From assembly GCA_039961715.1 (NCBI GenBank), contig JABRVW010000010.1:1-64000 (forward strand): DNA of 64,000 bases, in the 5' to 3' direction. Shown here piece after piece: positions 7,853-16,982 of the stretch; the first letter of the stretch is position 1, and each line of letters begins with the position of its first letter. Made by a program: the position numbers and the translations under genes. Under the pieces are notes generated by a model. That model saw only the letters and a program-made list of their open reading frames with translations. It ran no database searches and was not told the DNA's origin. This stretch comes from JACQPU01 sp039961715 (lineage in GTDB: Bacteria; Bacteroidota; Ignavibacteria; UBA10030).

Positions 7853-9067
7853 TCAGATCACACCCATCGCTCTGCCAACCTTCGCAAACGCTTCAAGCGA
7901 CCGGTCAAGATCCTTCCGCGTGAGCGCAGCGGAAATCTGCGCTCTCAACCGGGCCTCGCCGCGGGGGACAACCGGGAACCAGAGGCCCTTGATATACACA
8001 CCCTCCTTGAGCAAAGCAGAGCTCATATCCTGTGCCACGGAAGCCTCCCCAAGCATGATCGCAACAATCGGATGCGTGCTCTCCAGAATCCTGAACCCAA
8101 GCTGCTGCATCTCCTTGCGGAAATACGCCGTGTTCTCATGCAAACGGCGTACCAACGACTTGTCCGTGGACAGCAATCGGAACGAAGCCTTGCAGGCCTC
8201 CACGATGGCCGGGGGAAGGGAATTGGAAAAGGTGTAAGGCCTCGACTTCTGCCGAAGATAGGCGATCAGCGCCCTGGACCCGCTGATGTAACCCCCTGAG
8301 GCCCCGCCGATCGCTTTGCCGAGCGTACCGGTCAGAACATCGATCTTCCCGAGAACATTGAAATGTTCGGGCGTGCCGCGGCCCGTCTTTCCACAAACGC
8401 CAATGGCGTGCGAATCGTCCACAAACAGCATGGCGCCATACCTGCGCGCAAGTTCAACGAGCTTCGGCAAGGGCGCAAGGTCGCCCTCCATGCTGAACAC
8501 GCCGTCGGTGGCAATGATACGAAACCGGTAGTCCTTGTTCCTGTCCTCTTCAAGCAGTCTCTCGAGATGCTCCATGTTGACGTGCTCATAGATCTTCTTG
8601 TCCGTCGTCTCCGCCCGGCAGAGCCGCTGGCCGTCGATGATGCTCGCATGATTCAGGCGATCGCTGTAGATGACATCCTTGTACGTTTCATATCCCAGCT
8701 TTTCGTTGGTCAGCGACGCAAAGAATCCCTCGTTCGCCGCAAAACAGGATGAGAAGAGGATCGTATCTTCGGCGCCGACGAACTTCGAGATCTGCTTTTC
8801 CAGCTCCAGATGGATCGTCTGGGTTCCACAGAGAAACCGCACGGAGGCAACGCCGAATCCGTACTTACGGATTCCGTCCCCCGCGGCCTTACGGATCTTC
8901 GGGTGATTGGACATGCCAAGGTAGTTGTTGGACGCCAGCATGATCACCTTCTTTCCCCGAACCTTCACCACTCCCGCCTGGGGGCTTTGGAGAGGGGTTT
9001 CGTACTTGTAGGTCTTGGACTCTTCAAGCCGCTTTAGCTCGGAAAGAAAAAGTTCCTGGGGGTTCAT
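7853..9067 (-). CDS. kbl: Glycine C-acetyltransferase (KBL-like alpha-oxoamine synthase)
   Basis: PLP enzyme of the alpha-oxoamine synthase family. The 404-aa protein has ASNNYLG, SCFAANEG, the PLP-contacting VDDSHAIGVCG and the Schiff-base lysine in LTGTLGKAIGG. Length and the TGRGTPEHF segment favour 2-amino-3-ketobutyrate CoA ligase (threonine breakdown to glycine and acetyl-CoA) over BioF, but no threonine dehydrogenase gene lies alongside, so 8-amino-7-oxononanoate synthase activity is not excluded. ATG at 9067 forms an ATGA overlap with the upstream DUF1028 gene. Confidence 0.88.
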   Translation of the reverse strand: MNPQELFLSELKRLEESKTYKYETPLQSPQAGVVKVRGKKVIMLASNNYLGMSNHPKIRKAAGDGIRKYGFGVASVRFLCGTQTIHLELEKQISKFVGAEDTILFSSCFAANEGFFASLTNEKLGYETYKDVIYSDRLNHASIIDGQRLCRAETTDKKIYEHVNMEHLERLLEEDRNKDYRFRIIATDGVFSMEGDLAPLPKLVELARRYGAMLFVDDSHAIGVCGKTGRGTPEHFNVLGKIDVLTGTLGKAIGGASGGYISGSRALIAYLRQKSRPYTFSNSLPPAIVEACKASFRLLSTDKSLVRRLHENTAYFRKEMQQLGFRILESTHPIVAIMLGEASVAQDMSSALLKEGVYIKGLWFPVVPRGEARLRAQISAALTRKDLDRSLEAFAKVGRAMGVI

Positions 9068-10086
9068 CGCTTTCCTTTTTGTTGCTTCCACATGGCATAG
9101 TTCTTCCGGATGTCCTCCAGCACCTCCCTGTCAATCCTGTCGTCATCCCTGATCCGAACGTCATAGTTTTCCCACCCCATGAAATCCTGAAGCGCCTTTT
9201 TCGTCGCGGCGTCGAAAACGCCGTTAATCGGCCCCCCGTAGAATTCCATCCCTTTGTACTCCTTGTCCTTGAGAAGGGCCTGGAGCTCGCGGCAAAGCTT
9301 TTCGTCGATGGTGAGAAGATTCCCGGGCTCACTCCTGAAGAAAAACAGCTTATGGAGATTGTAGAGCCGTTCCAGTTCCTGGAGCGGTGTAGCATGGTCA
9401 TACACGCTGATGTCGATGAAATCATCGGTCGTCCCGTCATACCCGGCGCCCTTGCGCTTGACAACCAGCGCCGCGGATTGTTCTCCGCGCCTGTCCCCAC
9501 CGGCCTTTCCACCCGCCAGCAACGCGGCAAGGAGGCGATCGGCAAGTGAGCCCTTGGTGGTTTCAAAGGTCCTCGCCATGGCGTCAACGGTTTCGCGGTT
9601 CACCAAAATGTTTCCTTGTGCGGCATATCCTTTTCCCGTGACAAGCACACCTTTCCCGCCAAAAGTCTTCCCGGCCCTTCCGCCCGCCCAGTCAAAGCAC
9701 TCGCTTCCCGTCCAACTCGCTGCATTTCCCCGGGCATCGACAATGCCCGCCTGCCTCACCTCACGCGCACTGTCGGTTTTCACCAGGATTCTCAACGCCT
9801 CTTCAGCGCTGGCGCCATTCCGCATCAGCGCCAACCCACGGGGCCCGTAGGACACGTTGACGAACGACTGTGTGGCAATCGCTCCGACGCCTACCTCCAT
9901 CCACGGCACGACGGGCCGGACATTCGGAAACTTGGACTGGACGGCGACACCCACATCTCCGTTTTCCGGATCCACCGCGGCGATGGAGAAGGTTGCCGCA
10001 AAAGGATCATCGAGGTGCGAGGGAAACTCTGGAGGAAGAACTAACAGGCCTGCGAGGGCAAGTGCGGACAAGAGTCTGTTCCTCAT
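9064..10086 (-). CDS. Exported DUF1028 protein with C-terminal peptidoglycan-binding-like domain
   Basis: The 340-aa protein starts with a signal peptide (about residues 1-20, NRLLSALALAGLLVLPPEF). Residues about 28-230 match DUF1028: ATFSIAAVDPENGDVGVAVQSKFP has the Ntn-hydrolase-like start, and GYAAQGNILV and the GGDRRGEQSAALVV loop are characteristic. The last 100 residues (EFYGGPINGVFDAATKKAL) look like the putative peptidoglycan-binding module often found behind DUF1028. The reaction is unknown. It is the first gene of an operon with kbl; AAAAGGAG precedes the ATG and a clear promoter lies upstream. Confidence 0.85.
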   Translation of the reverse strand: MRNRLLSALALAGLLVLPPEFPSHLDDPFAATFSIAAVDPENGDVGVAVQSKFPNVRPVVPWMEVGVGAIATQSFVNVSYGPRGLALMRNGASAEEALRILVKTDSAREVRQAGIVDARGNAASWTGSECFDWAGGRAGKTFGGKGVLVTGKGYAAQGNILVNRETVDAMARTFETTKGSLADRLLAALLAGGKAGGDRRGEQSAALVVKRKGAGYDGTTDDFIDISVYDHATPLQELERLYNLHKLFFFRSEPGNLLTIDEKLCRELQALLKDKEYKGMEFYGGPINGVFDAATKKALQDFMGWENYDVRIRDDDRIDREVLEDIRKNYAMWKQQKGKR

Positions 10087-10100
10087 ACCGTACTCCTTTT

Positions 10101-10120
10101 CTATCGTAGGCTATCGTAGG
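10101..10120. repeat. Perfect 10-base tandem duplication
   Basis: CTATCGTAGG occurs twice head to tail (10101-10110 and 10111-10120) in the 5' leader of the DUF1028 gene, between its promoter and its ribosome-binding site. It could be a small operator or a slippage duplication. Confidence 0.6.
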
Positions 10121-10144
10121 AATGATGATTTCCTGGTGGGGGGA

Positions 10145-10172
10145 AATATACGGACTATTCCCCGGGAAGCAA
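10145..10172 (-). promoter_or_regulatory. Promoter of the DUF1028-kbl operon
   Basis: On the minus strand TTGCTT (10172-10167), 16 bases, then TATATT (10150-10145) preceded by CG. It lies in the 95-base gap between rsmB and the DUF1028 start. The same TTGCTT...CG-TAyATT layout recurs elsewhere in the window. Confidence 0.55.
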
Positions 10173-10181
10173 ACGGAGCGG

Positions 10182-11555
10182 TCAGGAGGCTTTTCTCAGC
10201 CGGACGGCGAAGGAGCCATCCATGCCATGGCGATGCGGAAGGGTTTCCACGTAGCCTTCAGGATGCACCAACTGCGGATTCACAAATGCCGACGCGGCCT
10301 CCACGGAAAACTCCGGATGCGAGACGAGGAACTCCCGCACGAGTTCCATGTTCTCTTCAGGCTCCGTGGTACAGGTGCTGTACACCAGAACACCCCCCGG
10401 CTTCACAAGGGTCGCGGCTCGTGCGAGGATTCCGCGCTGAATCCGCACCAATGCCCCGATATCCTCCGGGTCGCGTTTCCATTTTGCGTCGGGCTTCTTC
10501 GCCAGCACGCCCAGGCCCGAACACGGCGCGTCCACAAGAACGCGGTCCGCTGGGGGAGTCTCCAGCTCTGAAGCATCGGCCGCGATCACATGCACATTGG
10601 CTATCCCCAGCCGCTGGCAGGCCTTTTTGACAAGCTGGAGGCGCGTCTCGTAGCGGTCCACCGCAACGATCTCTCCGGTGTTTTTCATCAACTCACCGAT
10701 CATCGTTGTCTTGCCGCCGGGAGCCGCGCACAGATCGAGCACGCGCTCGCCGGGCTGTGGATCGAGCAGTGTCACCGCCAGCCCCGCACTCTCATCCTGC
10801 ACCACAAAAAAACCCTGACGAAACATTTCCGACCCCCCGATCCCGGCCATGTGTCTGACTCTCACGAAAAAGTCCAGGAAAGCCGACCGGGTAAACTGGA
10901 TCTGATGGCTCTCGAGCTTCGACAGAAAATAGTTGAAATCGATCTTCAGACGATTGACGCGAAGCGTCAGATCCGGCCTCCGGTTGTTCGCCGCAAGCAT
11001 CTGCCTGGCCTCATCGGCCCCGAACCGCGACACCCAGCGCTGCACCATCCATAGGGGGTGCGACTCGACAACGGCCAAATGCTGGATCGGATTCTCACTG
11101 CCATCAGGATACCGGATGTTCTCCAGATTCCTCAGAATGTTCCTCAGCACCGCATTCACCAGGTCAGCAACTTTCTGGCCCCGCAAGCGTTTGATGAACT
11201 CCACGGATTCATTCACGGCTGCGGAGTGAGGAACGCGATCAAGGAAGAGAATCTGATATAGCGCCACTCTCAGCGCGTTCCGAATGTTGGTCTCCGCCTT
11301 GGTGAAATTCCCGTGGAAGAACCCCGTCAGGACCCAGTCCAGCTTCGCCCGCCATCGGACCGTACCGGTGACGATCTCCGTCATGAATCCCTTGTCCAGC
11401 TCATTCATGTCCTGGGATTGGAGTTCCGCTTCCAGGAGCCGGTCGAGGTACGCATCCGACCGCTCGACCCTGTTGAGGATCTTCACAGCCGTTCCACGTG
11501 GTCCCGTGTACAGGCGCTCCCGCTGTTCCGGGCTTTGGATCTCCGGGTCAGTCAT
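10182..11555 (-). CDS. rsmB: 16S rRNA (cytosine-967-C5)-methyltransferase RsmB
   Basis: SAM-dependent m5C methyltransferase of the small-subunit rRNA. The 457-aa protein has an N-terminal NusB-like RNA-binding domain (about residues 20-160, with FMTEIVTGTVRWRAKLDW and PHSAAVNESV), then the Rossmann domain with VLDLCAAPGGKTTMIGEL (SAM site), VDAPCSGLGVLAKKPDAKW and the catalytic cysteine motif VYSTCTTEPEEN. Its ATG is two bases after the GlmU-like stop, so it is last in nagB-GlmU-like-rsmB. Confidence 0.95.
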   Translation of the reverse strand: MTDPEIQSPEQRERLYTGPRGTAVKILNRVERSDAYLDRLLEAELQSQDMNELDKGFMTEIVTGTVRWRAKLDWVLTGFFHGNFTKAETNIRNALRVALYQILFLDRVPHSAAVNESVEFIKRLRGQKVADLVNAVLRNILRNLENIRYPDGSENPIQHLAVVESHPLWMVQRWVSRFGADEARQMLAANNRRPDLTLRVNRLKIDFNYFLSKLESHQIQFTRSAFLDFFVRVRHMAGIGGSEMFRQGFFVVQDESAGLAVTLLDPQPGERVLDLCAAPGGKTTMIGELMKNTGEIVAVDRYETRLQLVKKACQRLGIANVHVIAADASELETPPADRVLVDAPCSGLGVLAKKPDAKWKRDPEDIGALVRIQRGILARAATLVKPGGVLVYSTCTTEPEENMELVREFLVSHPEFSVEAASAFVNPQLVHPEGYVETLPHRHGMDGSFAVRLRKAS

Positions 11556-11557
11556 GG

Positions 11558-12829
11558 CTATTGGGGCATCCCCTGCCGCCGGCGTTCGGCGGCCGTAAGA
11601 GCGAAAATGGCCCTGAAGAGAAGCTCTTCCTGGGCGGTAAGCTGGACCTTTCTGCGCTCCATCATCCGGCGCGCCACTCCGATGGCCTTGTCCACATTGA
11701 AGGTCGTGAATGTTTCCCCCGCCGCCCCCCAGGAGAACGAAGGAACATACTTTGGCGGAAAGCCCGTGCCGAAAATGTTACTGCTCACCCCCACGATCGT
11801 GCCTGTATTGAACATCGAGTTGATCGCCGTCTTGGAATGATCGCCCATAATCAGGCCGACGAACTGCAGACCGGTGTCAATCTGCTCCGTTCCCAGCATA
11901 ACCCTGACAGGTCCGTAGTTGTTCTTCAGATCGCTGTTATTCGTGTCCGCTCCAAGATTCACCCATGCCCCGACATACGAGTGGCCGAGGAATCCTCCGT
12001 GCTGTTTGTTGGCGTATCCCTGAAAGATCGATCCAACCACTTCTCCACCGACCTTGCAGAGGGGTCCGATGCTTGTGCTTCCATAGATCTGGGCGCCGGC
12101 CTTGATCCAGGTCCCGTCGCCGACATGCACCGGGCCGATAATGGTTGCCTGGGGAAACACGCGAACGCTCTTCCCGAGATGCACTGGTCCCTCCTCTGCG
12201 TTGATCACAGTGCCCGGCATGATTGTGGCGCCATCCTCCACCACGACATCACCCGCCCCCAGGACATGCACGCCTGTCCATTTCGACCGTCCCCTCCGGC
12301 TCCGCTTCCGCCTTCCGCTCAGCGCCTTGAAATCCGACACCAACTCCCTCTCATTCTGGTTGATCAGCTCCCACGGATAGTTGATGAGGGTTGCATTGAC
12401 TTCCTCTTTCGGATACTCCCTGAATGCGTCCGGAGAAACGAGATCCTCGAAAATGGACGCAACACGATGAAGGTTCGCGGACCGCACGCGTGCCGCGACC
12501 AACTCACTCCCGCGGACGAACACGCGCTCGGAGCGGGAATCCGACCCGAGAATTCTTGCAAGATCGTCATCGATCAACAAACGGCCGTTCACAAACAGAT
12601 AATCGGCACGTTCCAGCTCGTTCACCGGAACACCAGGATACCGAACGCGCATGTACTCGGCCAGATAGGGGCGGCAGTGAAGAGCGACCGACGCCCGTGG
12701 AAACGCGCGCAGGATCTTTTCCTTGAGGGAAAGGATCCCGCACTTCAGATTGTACACCGGTCTGAAGTAGGTCAGTGGGAGAAAGTGAGGAGCGGCCGTG
12801 TCTTCAAAGAGACAGAGGTGAGAGACCAT
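11558..12829 (-). CDS. GlmU-like UDP-GlcNAc diphosphorylase/acetyltransferase family protein
   Basis: 423-aa protein of the GlmU-like family found in Bacteroidota and relatives, thought to make UDP-GlcNAc from GlcN-1-P. The N-terminal domain starts LCLFEDTAAPHFLPLTY and has LTYFRPVYNLKCGI with an Arg in the nucleotidyltransferase-like pocket. The C-terminal half from about residue 190 is a left-handed beta-helix with hexapeptide repeats (VVEDGATIMPGTVI, VHVGDGTWIKAGAQI). Near the end, GDHSKTAINSMFNTGTIVG is the family signature. It sits between nagB and rsmB. A canonical N-acetyl-GlmU is not seen in the window, while glmM is, at 22.6 kb. Confidence 0.88.
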   Translation of the reverse strand: MVSHLCLFEDTAAPHFLPLTYFRPVYNLKCGILSLKEKILRAFPRASVALHCRPYLAEYMRVRYPGVPVNELERADYLFVNGRLLIDDDLARILGSDSRSERVFVRGSELVAARVRSANLHRVASIFEDLVSPDAFREYPKEEVNATLINYPWELINQNERELVSDFKALSGRRKRSRRGRSKWTGVHVLGAGDVVVEDGATIMPGTVINAEEGPVHLGKSVRVFPQATIIGPVHVGDGTWIKAGAQIYGSTSIGPLCKVGGEVVGSIFQGYANKQHGGFLGHSYVGAWVNLGADTNNSDLKNNYGPVRVMLGTEQIDTGLQFVGLIMGDHSKTAINSMFNTGTIVGVSSNIFGTGFPPKYVPSFSWGAAGETFTTFNVDKAIGVARRMMERRKVQLTAQEELLFRAIFALTAAERRRQGMPQ

Positions 12830-12834
12830 CGGGA

Positions 12835-13578
12835 TCAGCCCCTGAAGGTGTGGGTCAGTTGCGAAGAGGCGTCCCTGTCCAGGAGCACATAGGCTTTGCG
12901 GTGCATCTGGATGATCGACGCGGGCACCATTGCGGTGATGGGCCCCTCGATGGCGGCTTTCACAGCCGCTGCCTTGTTGACACCGCTTGCCACCAGAAAC
13001 ACCTCCCGCGCCTCCATGATCGTGCCGATGCCCATGGTAATGGCGGTCTTCGGGACCTCATCGGCTGTCTTGAAAAACCGCGCATTGTCTTTGACTGTCT
13101 GATCCGTCAGAGTTTTGATCCTCGTTCGGGATCCCAGGGATGACCCCGGCTCGTTGAAAGCAATGTGCCCGTTGGCGCCGATGCCCAGAATCTGGACGTC
13201 GATTCCTCCGTGTCTCGCAATCTGCTGTTCGTACCATTCACACTGTGCGTCGATGTCGGGAGCCATGCCGTCCGGAATGTAGATCGCCTTCGGGTCGATG
13301 TCGATGTGCCGGAACAGATTTTCCTGCATGAAATGATAATAACTCTGCGAGTGCGTGCGCGGAAGCCCGATGTATTCATCCAGATTGAACGTCGTTACGC
13401 GCGCAAAGCTCAGGCCATCGTTCCTATGCAGTCGGATGAGCTCACGGTACAACCCCAACGGCGTCGTTCCCGTCGCCAGACCCAGCACAAGGTCCGGTCT
13501 TCTGCGGATACGGTCAGCAACCATCTCCGCGGTGTGCCGGCTCAGATCATCGTACGATTCTTTGATCAGGACAAGCAT
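12835..13578 (-). CDS. nagB: Glucosamine-6-phosphate deaminase
   Basis: Converts glucosamine 6-phosphate to fructose 6-phosphate and ammonia, linking amino-sugar catabolism to glycolysis. The 247-aa protein shows LGLATGTTPLG, TFNLDEYIG (catalytic Asp), GIGANGHIAFNEPGS (catalytic His) and ITMGIGTIMEAREV. It heads a run with the GlmU-like gene (5-base gap) and rsmB, so opposing steps of UDP-GlcNAc metabolism share a transcript. A short CGCATC/GATGCG hairpin (13585-13600) sits just before the ATG and no Shine-Dalgarno is visible. Confidence 0.95.
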   Translation of the reverse strand: MLVLIKESYDDLSRHTAEMVADRIRRRPDLVLGLATGTTPLGLYRELIRLHRNDGLSFARVTTFNLDEYIGLPRTHSQSYYHFMQENLFRHIDIDPKAIYIPDGMAPDIDAQCEWYEQQIARHGGIDVQILGIGANGHIAFNEPGSSLGSRTRIKTLTDQTVKDNARFFKTADEVPKTAITMGIGTIMEAREVFLVASGVNKAAAVKAAIEGPITAMVPASIIQMHRKAYVLLDRDASSQLTHTFRG

Positions 13579-13608
13579 GGGATACGCATCAGAGGATGCG
13601 GCAAGATA

Positions 13609-13650
13609 GGAAAAGAAAAAGCGGAATGCACGTCTCGCACATTCCGCCTT
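13609..13650 (-). terminator. Rho-independent terminator of rpmE
   Basis: GCGGAATG (13621-13628) pairs with CATTCCGC (13640-13647). On the minus strand the stem is followed by TTTTTCTTTTCC. It separates rpmE from nagB. Confidence 0.8.
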
Positions 13651-13669
13651 GAGTCATGTTCCAATCCTG

Positions 13670-13894
13670 TCAGGATTCCGTCGGCTCGGCTGTCTTCCTC
13701 TTGCCGTACTTGCGCGTGAATTTTTCCACGCGTCCCGCCGAATCGACCAGCTTCTGTTTACCGGTAAAAAACGGATGGCAGTTCGAGCAGATTTCAACGT
13801 GAAGATTCCCTGCAGTGGACCGCGTCTCAAACGTATTGCCGCAGACGCAGGTAACAATCGATTTGACATATTCCGGGTGAATTCCCGCCTTCAT
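13670..13894 (-). CDS. rpmE: 50S ribosomal protein L31, zinc-binding type
   Basis: 74-aa L31. It keeps the full zinc ribbon, Cys16, Cys18, Cys36 and Cys39 (TCVCG and EICSNCHPF), which marks the zinc-containing (C+) type, then the FFTGKQK motif and a basic tail. ATG at 13894 is chosen because GGAGG lies five bases upstream; an in-frame ATG six codons earlier would cover that site. It is monocistronic, with its own promoter (13925-13953) and terminator. Confidence 0.97.
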   Translation of the reverse strand: MKAGIHPEYVKSIVTCVCGNTFETRSTAGNLHVEICSNCHPFFTGKQKLVDSAGRVEKFTRKYGKRKTAEPTES

Positions 13895-13924
13895 CAGAAC
13901 CTCCAGTTTCACGAAGTGATTCGT

Positions 13925-13953
13925 AATATACCAAAAACACCGCTCAGGCGCAA
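13925..13953 (-). promoter_or_regulatory. rpmE promoter
   Basis: Minus-strand TTGCGC (13953-13948), 17-base spacer, TATATT (13930-13925), followed 25-30 bases later by the GGAGG of rpmE. It is divergent from the porQ promoter. Confidence 0.6.
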
Positions 13954-13963
13954 TTGCCGGAAT

Positions 13964-13992
13964 TTGAAATTCTGTCCATAGTTGGGTAGATT
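13964..13992 (+). promoter_or_regulatory. Candidate porQ promoter, implying leaderless mRNA
   Basis: TTGAAA (13964-13969), 17-base spacer, TAGATT (13987-13992). The ATG is at 13999, so the expected start of transcription is at or next to the A of the ATG. No Shine-Dalgarno precedes porQ, which agrees with a leaderless message. Confidence 0.4.
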
Positions 13993-13998
13993 TCCCAC

Positions 13999-14952
13999 AT
14001 GCTCCTACGGCGTGTTTTCATCGTTCTCCTCTTTGGGGCCTCCCTCGCACCCGCCCAACGCACGGGGACGTTCGACTTTCTGCGTCTCGACATGAACGCC
14101 CGGGCGGCGGCGTTGAGCGGCAGTGTTGTCTCCATGACGAACGATCCGAACCTCCTCCTCTACAATCCCTCCACCCTGGCCACGCTGGAACAAGCATCGG
14201 CCTCAGCCGGCTTTCTCAAACATCTCCTGGATGTGAACGCAGGCTCGGTTTCTTATGCCCAGGCGATCTCAGACCTTGGCACGTTCGGCGCGGGAATCGT
14301 CTATGTCGACTATGGATCGTTCAACCGGGCTGATGAATCCATGAATACATTTGGAACCTTCTCCGCCCGCGAACTCGCCTTCGTCGTGGGTTGGGGAACA
14401 TCGCTGGACGAAGATGTGTTCGCAGGCGCAAGCATCGAATTCATCCATTCGTCGATTGCCGAGTACTCCTCGTCGGCGCTGGCCGCGGGGGCCGGGATTC
14501 TGTACCGCATTCCGTCCGAGAACATCACGGTGGGCGCCAGCCTCCTCCACGCCGGAACTCAGCTCACCACCTATGACGGCACCCGTGAATCGCTTCCGCT
14601 CAGTCTTACCATCGGCATCACTAAGCGGCCCGAGCACCTCCCGGTGTACCTGAACCTGAACTTTCACAAGCTGACAGAGCAAGGCGGTTCGATCCTTGAC
14701 CGGTTCGGTTCGTTCACCTTCGGGGCGGAGTTCATGGTGAGCGAGGCAGTCCGCCTGCGCGTCGGGTATGACCATGAGAAGCGAAGGGAGCTGAAGATCG
14801 GAGACAGTGCCGGGATGGCGGGATTTGCCCTGGGGGGAGGAATCCTGCTGGGGACCTACCGGTTGGATTATGCCTTCAATTCGTACGGAAAGATCGGAGG
14901 GCTTCACCGGCTGACGATCGGCATGATCATCAGTTCATCGTCCGATCTTTGA
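13999..14952 (+). CDS. porQ: Type IX secretion system protein PorQ-like outer-membrane protein
   Basis: 317-aa exported protein with a signal peptide (residues 1-19, ending PAQ). The TGTFDFLRLDMNARAAALSG start with the SVVSMTNDPNLLLYNPS segment is the PorV/PorQ-type outer-membrane beta-barrel signature, and the rest alternates strands typical of a barrel. PorQ works with PorZ and the PorU sortase at the cell surface in type IX secretion. No other T9SS gene is adjacent. It is transcribed alone, convergent with the ZIP transporter gene. Confidence 0.85.
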   Translation: MLLRRVFIVLLFGASLAPAQRTGTFDFLRLDMNARAAALSGSVVSMTNDPNLLLYNPSTLATLEQASASAGFLKHLLDVNAGSVSYAQAISDLGTFGAGIVYVDYGSFNRADESMNTFGTFSARELAFVVGWGTSLDEDVFAGASIEFIHSSIAEYSSSALAAGAGILYRIPSENITVGASLLHAGTQLTTYDGTRESLPLSLTIGITKRPEHLPVYLNLNFHKLTEQGGSILDRFGSFTFGAEFMVSEAVRLRVGYDHEKRRELKIGDSAGMAGFALGGGILLGTYRLDYAFNSYGKIGGLHRLTIGMIISSSSDL

Positions 14953-15053
14953 CTTCTGTCTGAAGAGGCACCTCTGCGGGGCTTCACACTGGCCGATTCC
15001 CGAAACGCCTCGACCTGCACGATTCCGGGAATTGTCTCGCCTTGCCTCTCTCT

Positions 15054-15797
15054 TTACTTCATCAATCCCTCCAACAGCCCTTCGGTCAGGGCAAACAACA
15101 GCATCCCACCGAACACAACCAACGGCGGCATCCTGCTCTTTGACCGGTTGATTTCCGGAATGAGGTCGCTGGCCCCGACATAGACGGCAACGCCGGCAGA
15201 GAATGCGAATGCCAATCCGATAATCGACTCGTCGACTGATGCAATGAGAAACACGGAAAGCACTCCAAGAACCGTCCCTATCCCGATGCCGCCCGCCGCC
15301 CACAGCACCACCGGCCTCGAGAATCCCGCCGATTGCATGATTGATCCGATCGTGAGACCCTCGGGGAATTTGTGGAGGAGAATCCCAAGGAAGATCAGCA
15401 GTCCCAGGAACGGATCGAACTGAACGCCAGCGGAAATGGAAAATCCGTCAAAGAACGCGTGGAGAAAGAGACCCGCGAACGCAGAGAGGCCGGCCTGCCT
15501 GGAAACCATCACCTCGGCATGCGTTTCCTCCCCGAAATGCAGATGACTGACAACGGTATGTTCGAAGAAGTGAACGATGGCAAAGCCGGCCATCATGGCG
15601 AATGCGGCGGATTCTCCCACAGCCTCGATGCTGTGCGGAATCAGGTCAAGAAAAACCAGGGCCAGAATGAACCCCGCTCCAAGAGCCAGGAGAACCTCCT
15701 GCAGACGATTCGGCCATTGACGGCGGGCGGCAATCAGCGCGCCCCCAAGAAACTCCGCCCCCGCTGCAGCAAGGCCGAACAACAAGGCGGTGATCAT
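15054..15797 (-). CDS. ZIP family metal transporter
   Basis: 247-aa inner-membrane protein with about eight helices. LDLIPHSIEAVG and the metal-site helices with HAFFDGFSISAG and LHKFPEGLTIGSI (His and Glu ligands) are typical of ZIP carriers that import zinc or other divalent cations. HFFEHTVVSHLHFGEETHAE is a His-rich loop between helices. It is the last gene of the eight-gene run starting at amrA, and its ATG overlaps the preceding TPR gene's stop by four bases. Confidence 0.92.
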   Translation of the reverse strand: MITALLFGLAAAGAEFLGGALIAARRQWPNRLQEVLLALGAGFILALVFLDLIPHSIEAVGESAAFAMMAGFAIVHFFEHTVVSHLHFGEETHAEVMVSRQAGLSAFAGLFLHAFFDGFSISAGVQFDPFLGLLIFLGILLHKFPEGLTIGSIMQSAGFSRPVVLWAAGGIGIGTVLGVLSVFLIASVDESIIGLAFAFSAGVAVYVGASDLIPEINRSKSRMPPLVVFGGMLLFALTEGLLEGLMK

Positions 15798-16975
15798 TGG
15801 CCGCTCCCTTTGTAAGGCGTTTCAAGAAATTTCCTCGCGTCCCGGTGGGTTTGTTCGTACTCCTTCATGGCAAGGACGCGTCGGTACTGAACGACCGCAT
15901 CCTTCCGCCGATCCGTCAAATCATAAATCATGCCGCGGTGCAGCACCGCCATGGAAAGAAATCCAGACTCTTCGCGCGTATCGATCTGATAGGATAGTCG
16001 TTCGCACTCCTGGAAGTTCTTCACGGCTTCTTCATATCGGTGCTTCATGAAAAAGTACTTTCCCCGGTAATAATAGGCTTCCCTTGCATCGATCTCGCGA
16101 AATCCGACCTGCTTCTTTTCAAAGAACTCCACGACGCGCGAAAAGACCTTGAGCCCCTCCTCCCACTGACTCAAAGTGACAAGGCATCTTCCCCAGTACC
16201 GCAGGAAGAGGGGATTGCGGGGATACTTCCGGCTCAGCTCGCCGGCAAACTCCGCCGCTTTGGCATAGTTCCTTTCGTAGAGAAAATAGCTTTGCACCAA
16301 AAAATAGGTTGCCTCCGTCCGCGCATACTTCGCCTTCTCCGCAGCCAGGTGGAGCTGTTCCAATCCCTTGGCTTTGTCCCCCGACGGGAGGAAGATCATG
16401 AACGGCCGTACGATGGGATACTCACGAGGGACGATCTCGGCGTAGTAGTTGTAGATTCCAATCCCGAGCAGGACATCGTAATTGGTGGAATCGAGCGCGT
16501 GGGCCCGGCGAACAATCGGGAGAGCAGCCAGGCCATCCTGGATGGCACCAAACCAGTTGCCTCTGTTGACGCGAAGGCGGCCCCTGAATCCCAACGCGCC
16601 TCCCTTGAAGAAGAGGGCTGTGATGTCGTTCGGATCCCGCTCCAACCGCTCATCGCACAGGGCAATGACGCGCTCAAGCATCTCGTGATAACGGTCATCC
16701 TGCGACTCATTGTCGAAATCCGAGAGGATTCGCCACCATTGGGTCATCGCGCGAAAGAAATAGCCTGTGGGGTGATCGGGGCGAAGACGGATCACTTCGT
16801 CGAACTGCTTGTCGGCGTCGTAGAATTCGAGATTGTAAATATGATCGATCCCCTGCTGGAGGCGACGGTCGATATCCGCGCCAAGGTCCCACTGGGCAGG
16901 GAGGATGGCCGACGGGACATGGAAGAGCAGGACGGACACGAGCGCCCGAATTCGCCATTCCTTCAGGGAGGCCAT
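15794..16975 (-). CDS. Exported TPR-repeat protein
   Basis: 393-aa protein with a signal-like N-terminus (RIRALVSVLLFHVPSAILPAQ) followed by tetratricopeptide-like helical repeats; clear units are YNLEFYDADKQFDEVIRLRP, NYAKAAEFAGELSRKYP and HRYEEAVKNFQECERL. TPR domains mediate protein contacts, so no enzymatic role can be given. It starts seven bases after the glyS stop and overlaps the ZIP gene by four. Confidence 0.85.
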   Translation of the reverse strand: MASLKEWRIRALVSVLLFHVPSAILPAQWDLGADIDRRLQQGIDHIYNLEFYDADKQFDEVIRLRPDHPTGYFFRAMTQWWRILSDFDNESQDDRYHEMLERVIALCDERLERDPNDITALFFKGGALGFRGRLRVNRGNWFGAIQDGLAALPIVRRAHALDSTNYDVLLGIGIYNYYAEIVPREYPIVRPFMIFLPSGDKAKGLEQLHLAAEKAKYARTEATYFLVQSYFLYERNYAKAAEFAGELSRKYPRNPLFLRYWGRCLVTLSQWEEGLKVFSRVVEFFEKKQVGFREIDAREAYYYRGKYFFMKHRYEEAVKNFQECERLSYQIDTREESGFLSMAVLHRGMIYDLTDRRKDAVVQYRRVLAMKEYEQTHRDARKFLETPYKGSGQ

Positions 16976-16982
16976 GAGACGC

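Noticed and set aside
6731..8299. Plus-strand open frame of 522 codons over the acyltransferase gene
   Set aside because: It is a shadow of the minus-strand acyltransferase and kbl genes in GC-rich DNA. The composition is Arg/Glu/Gln-rich low complexity without domains.
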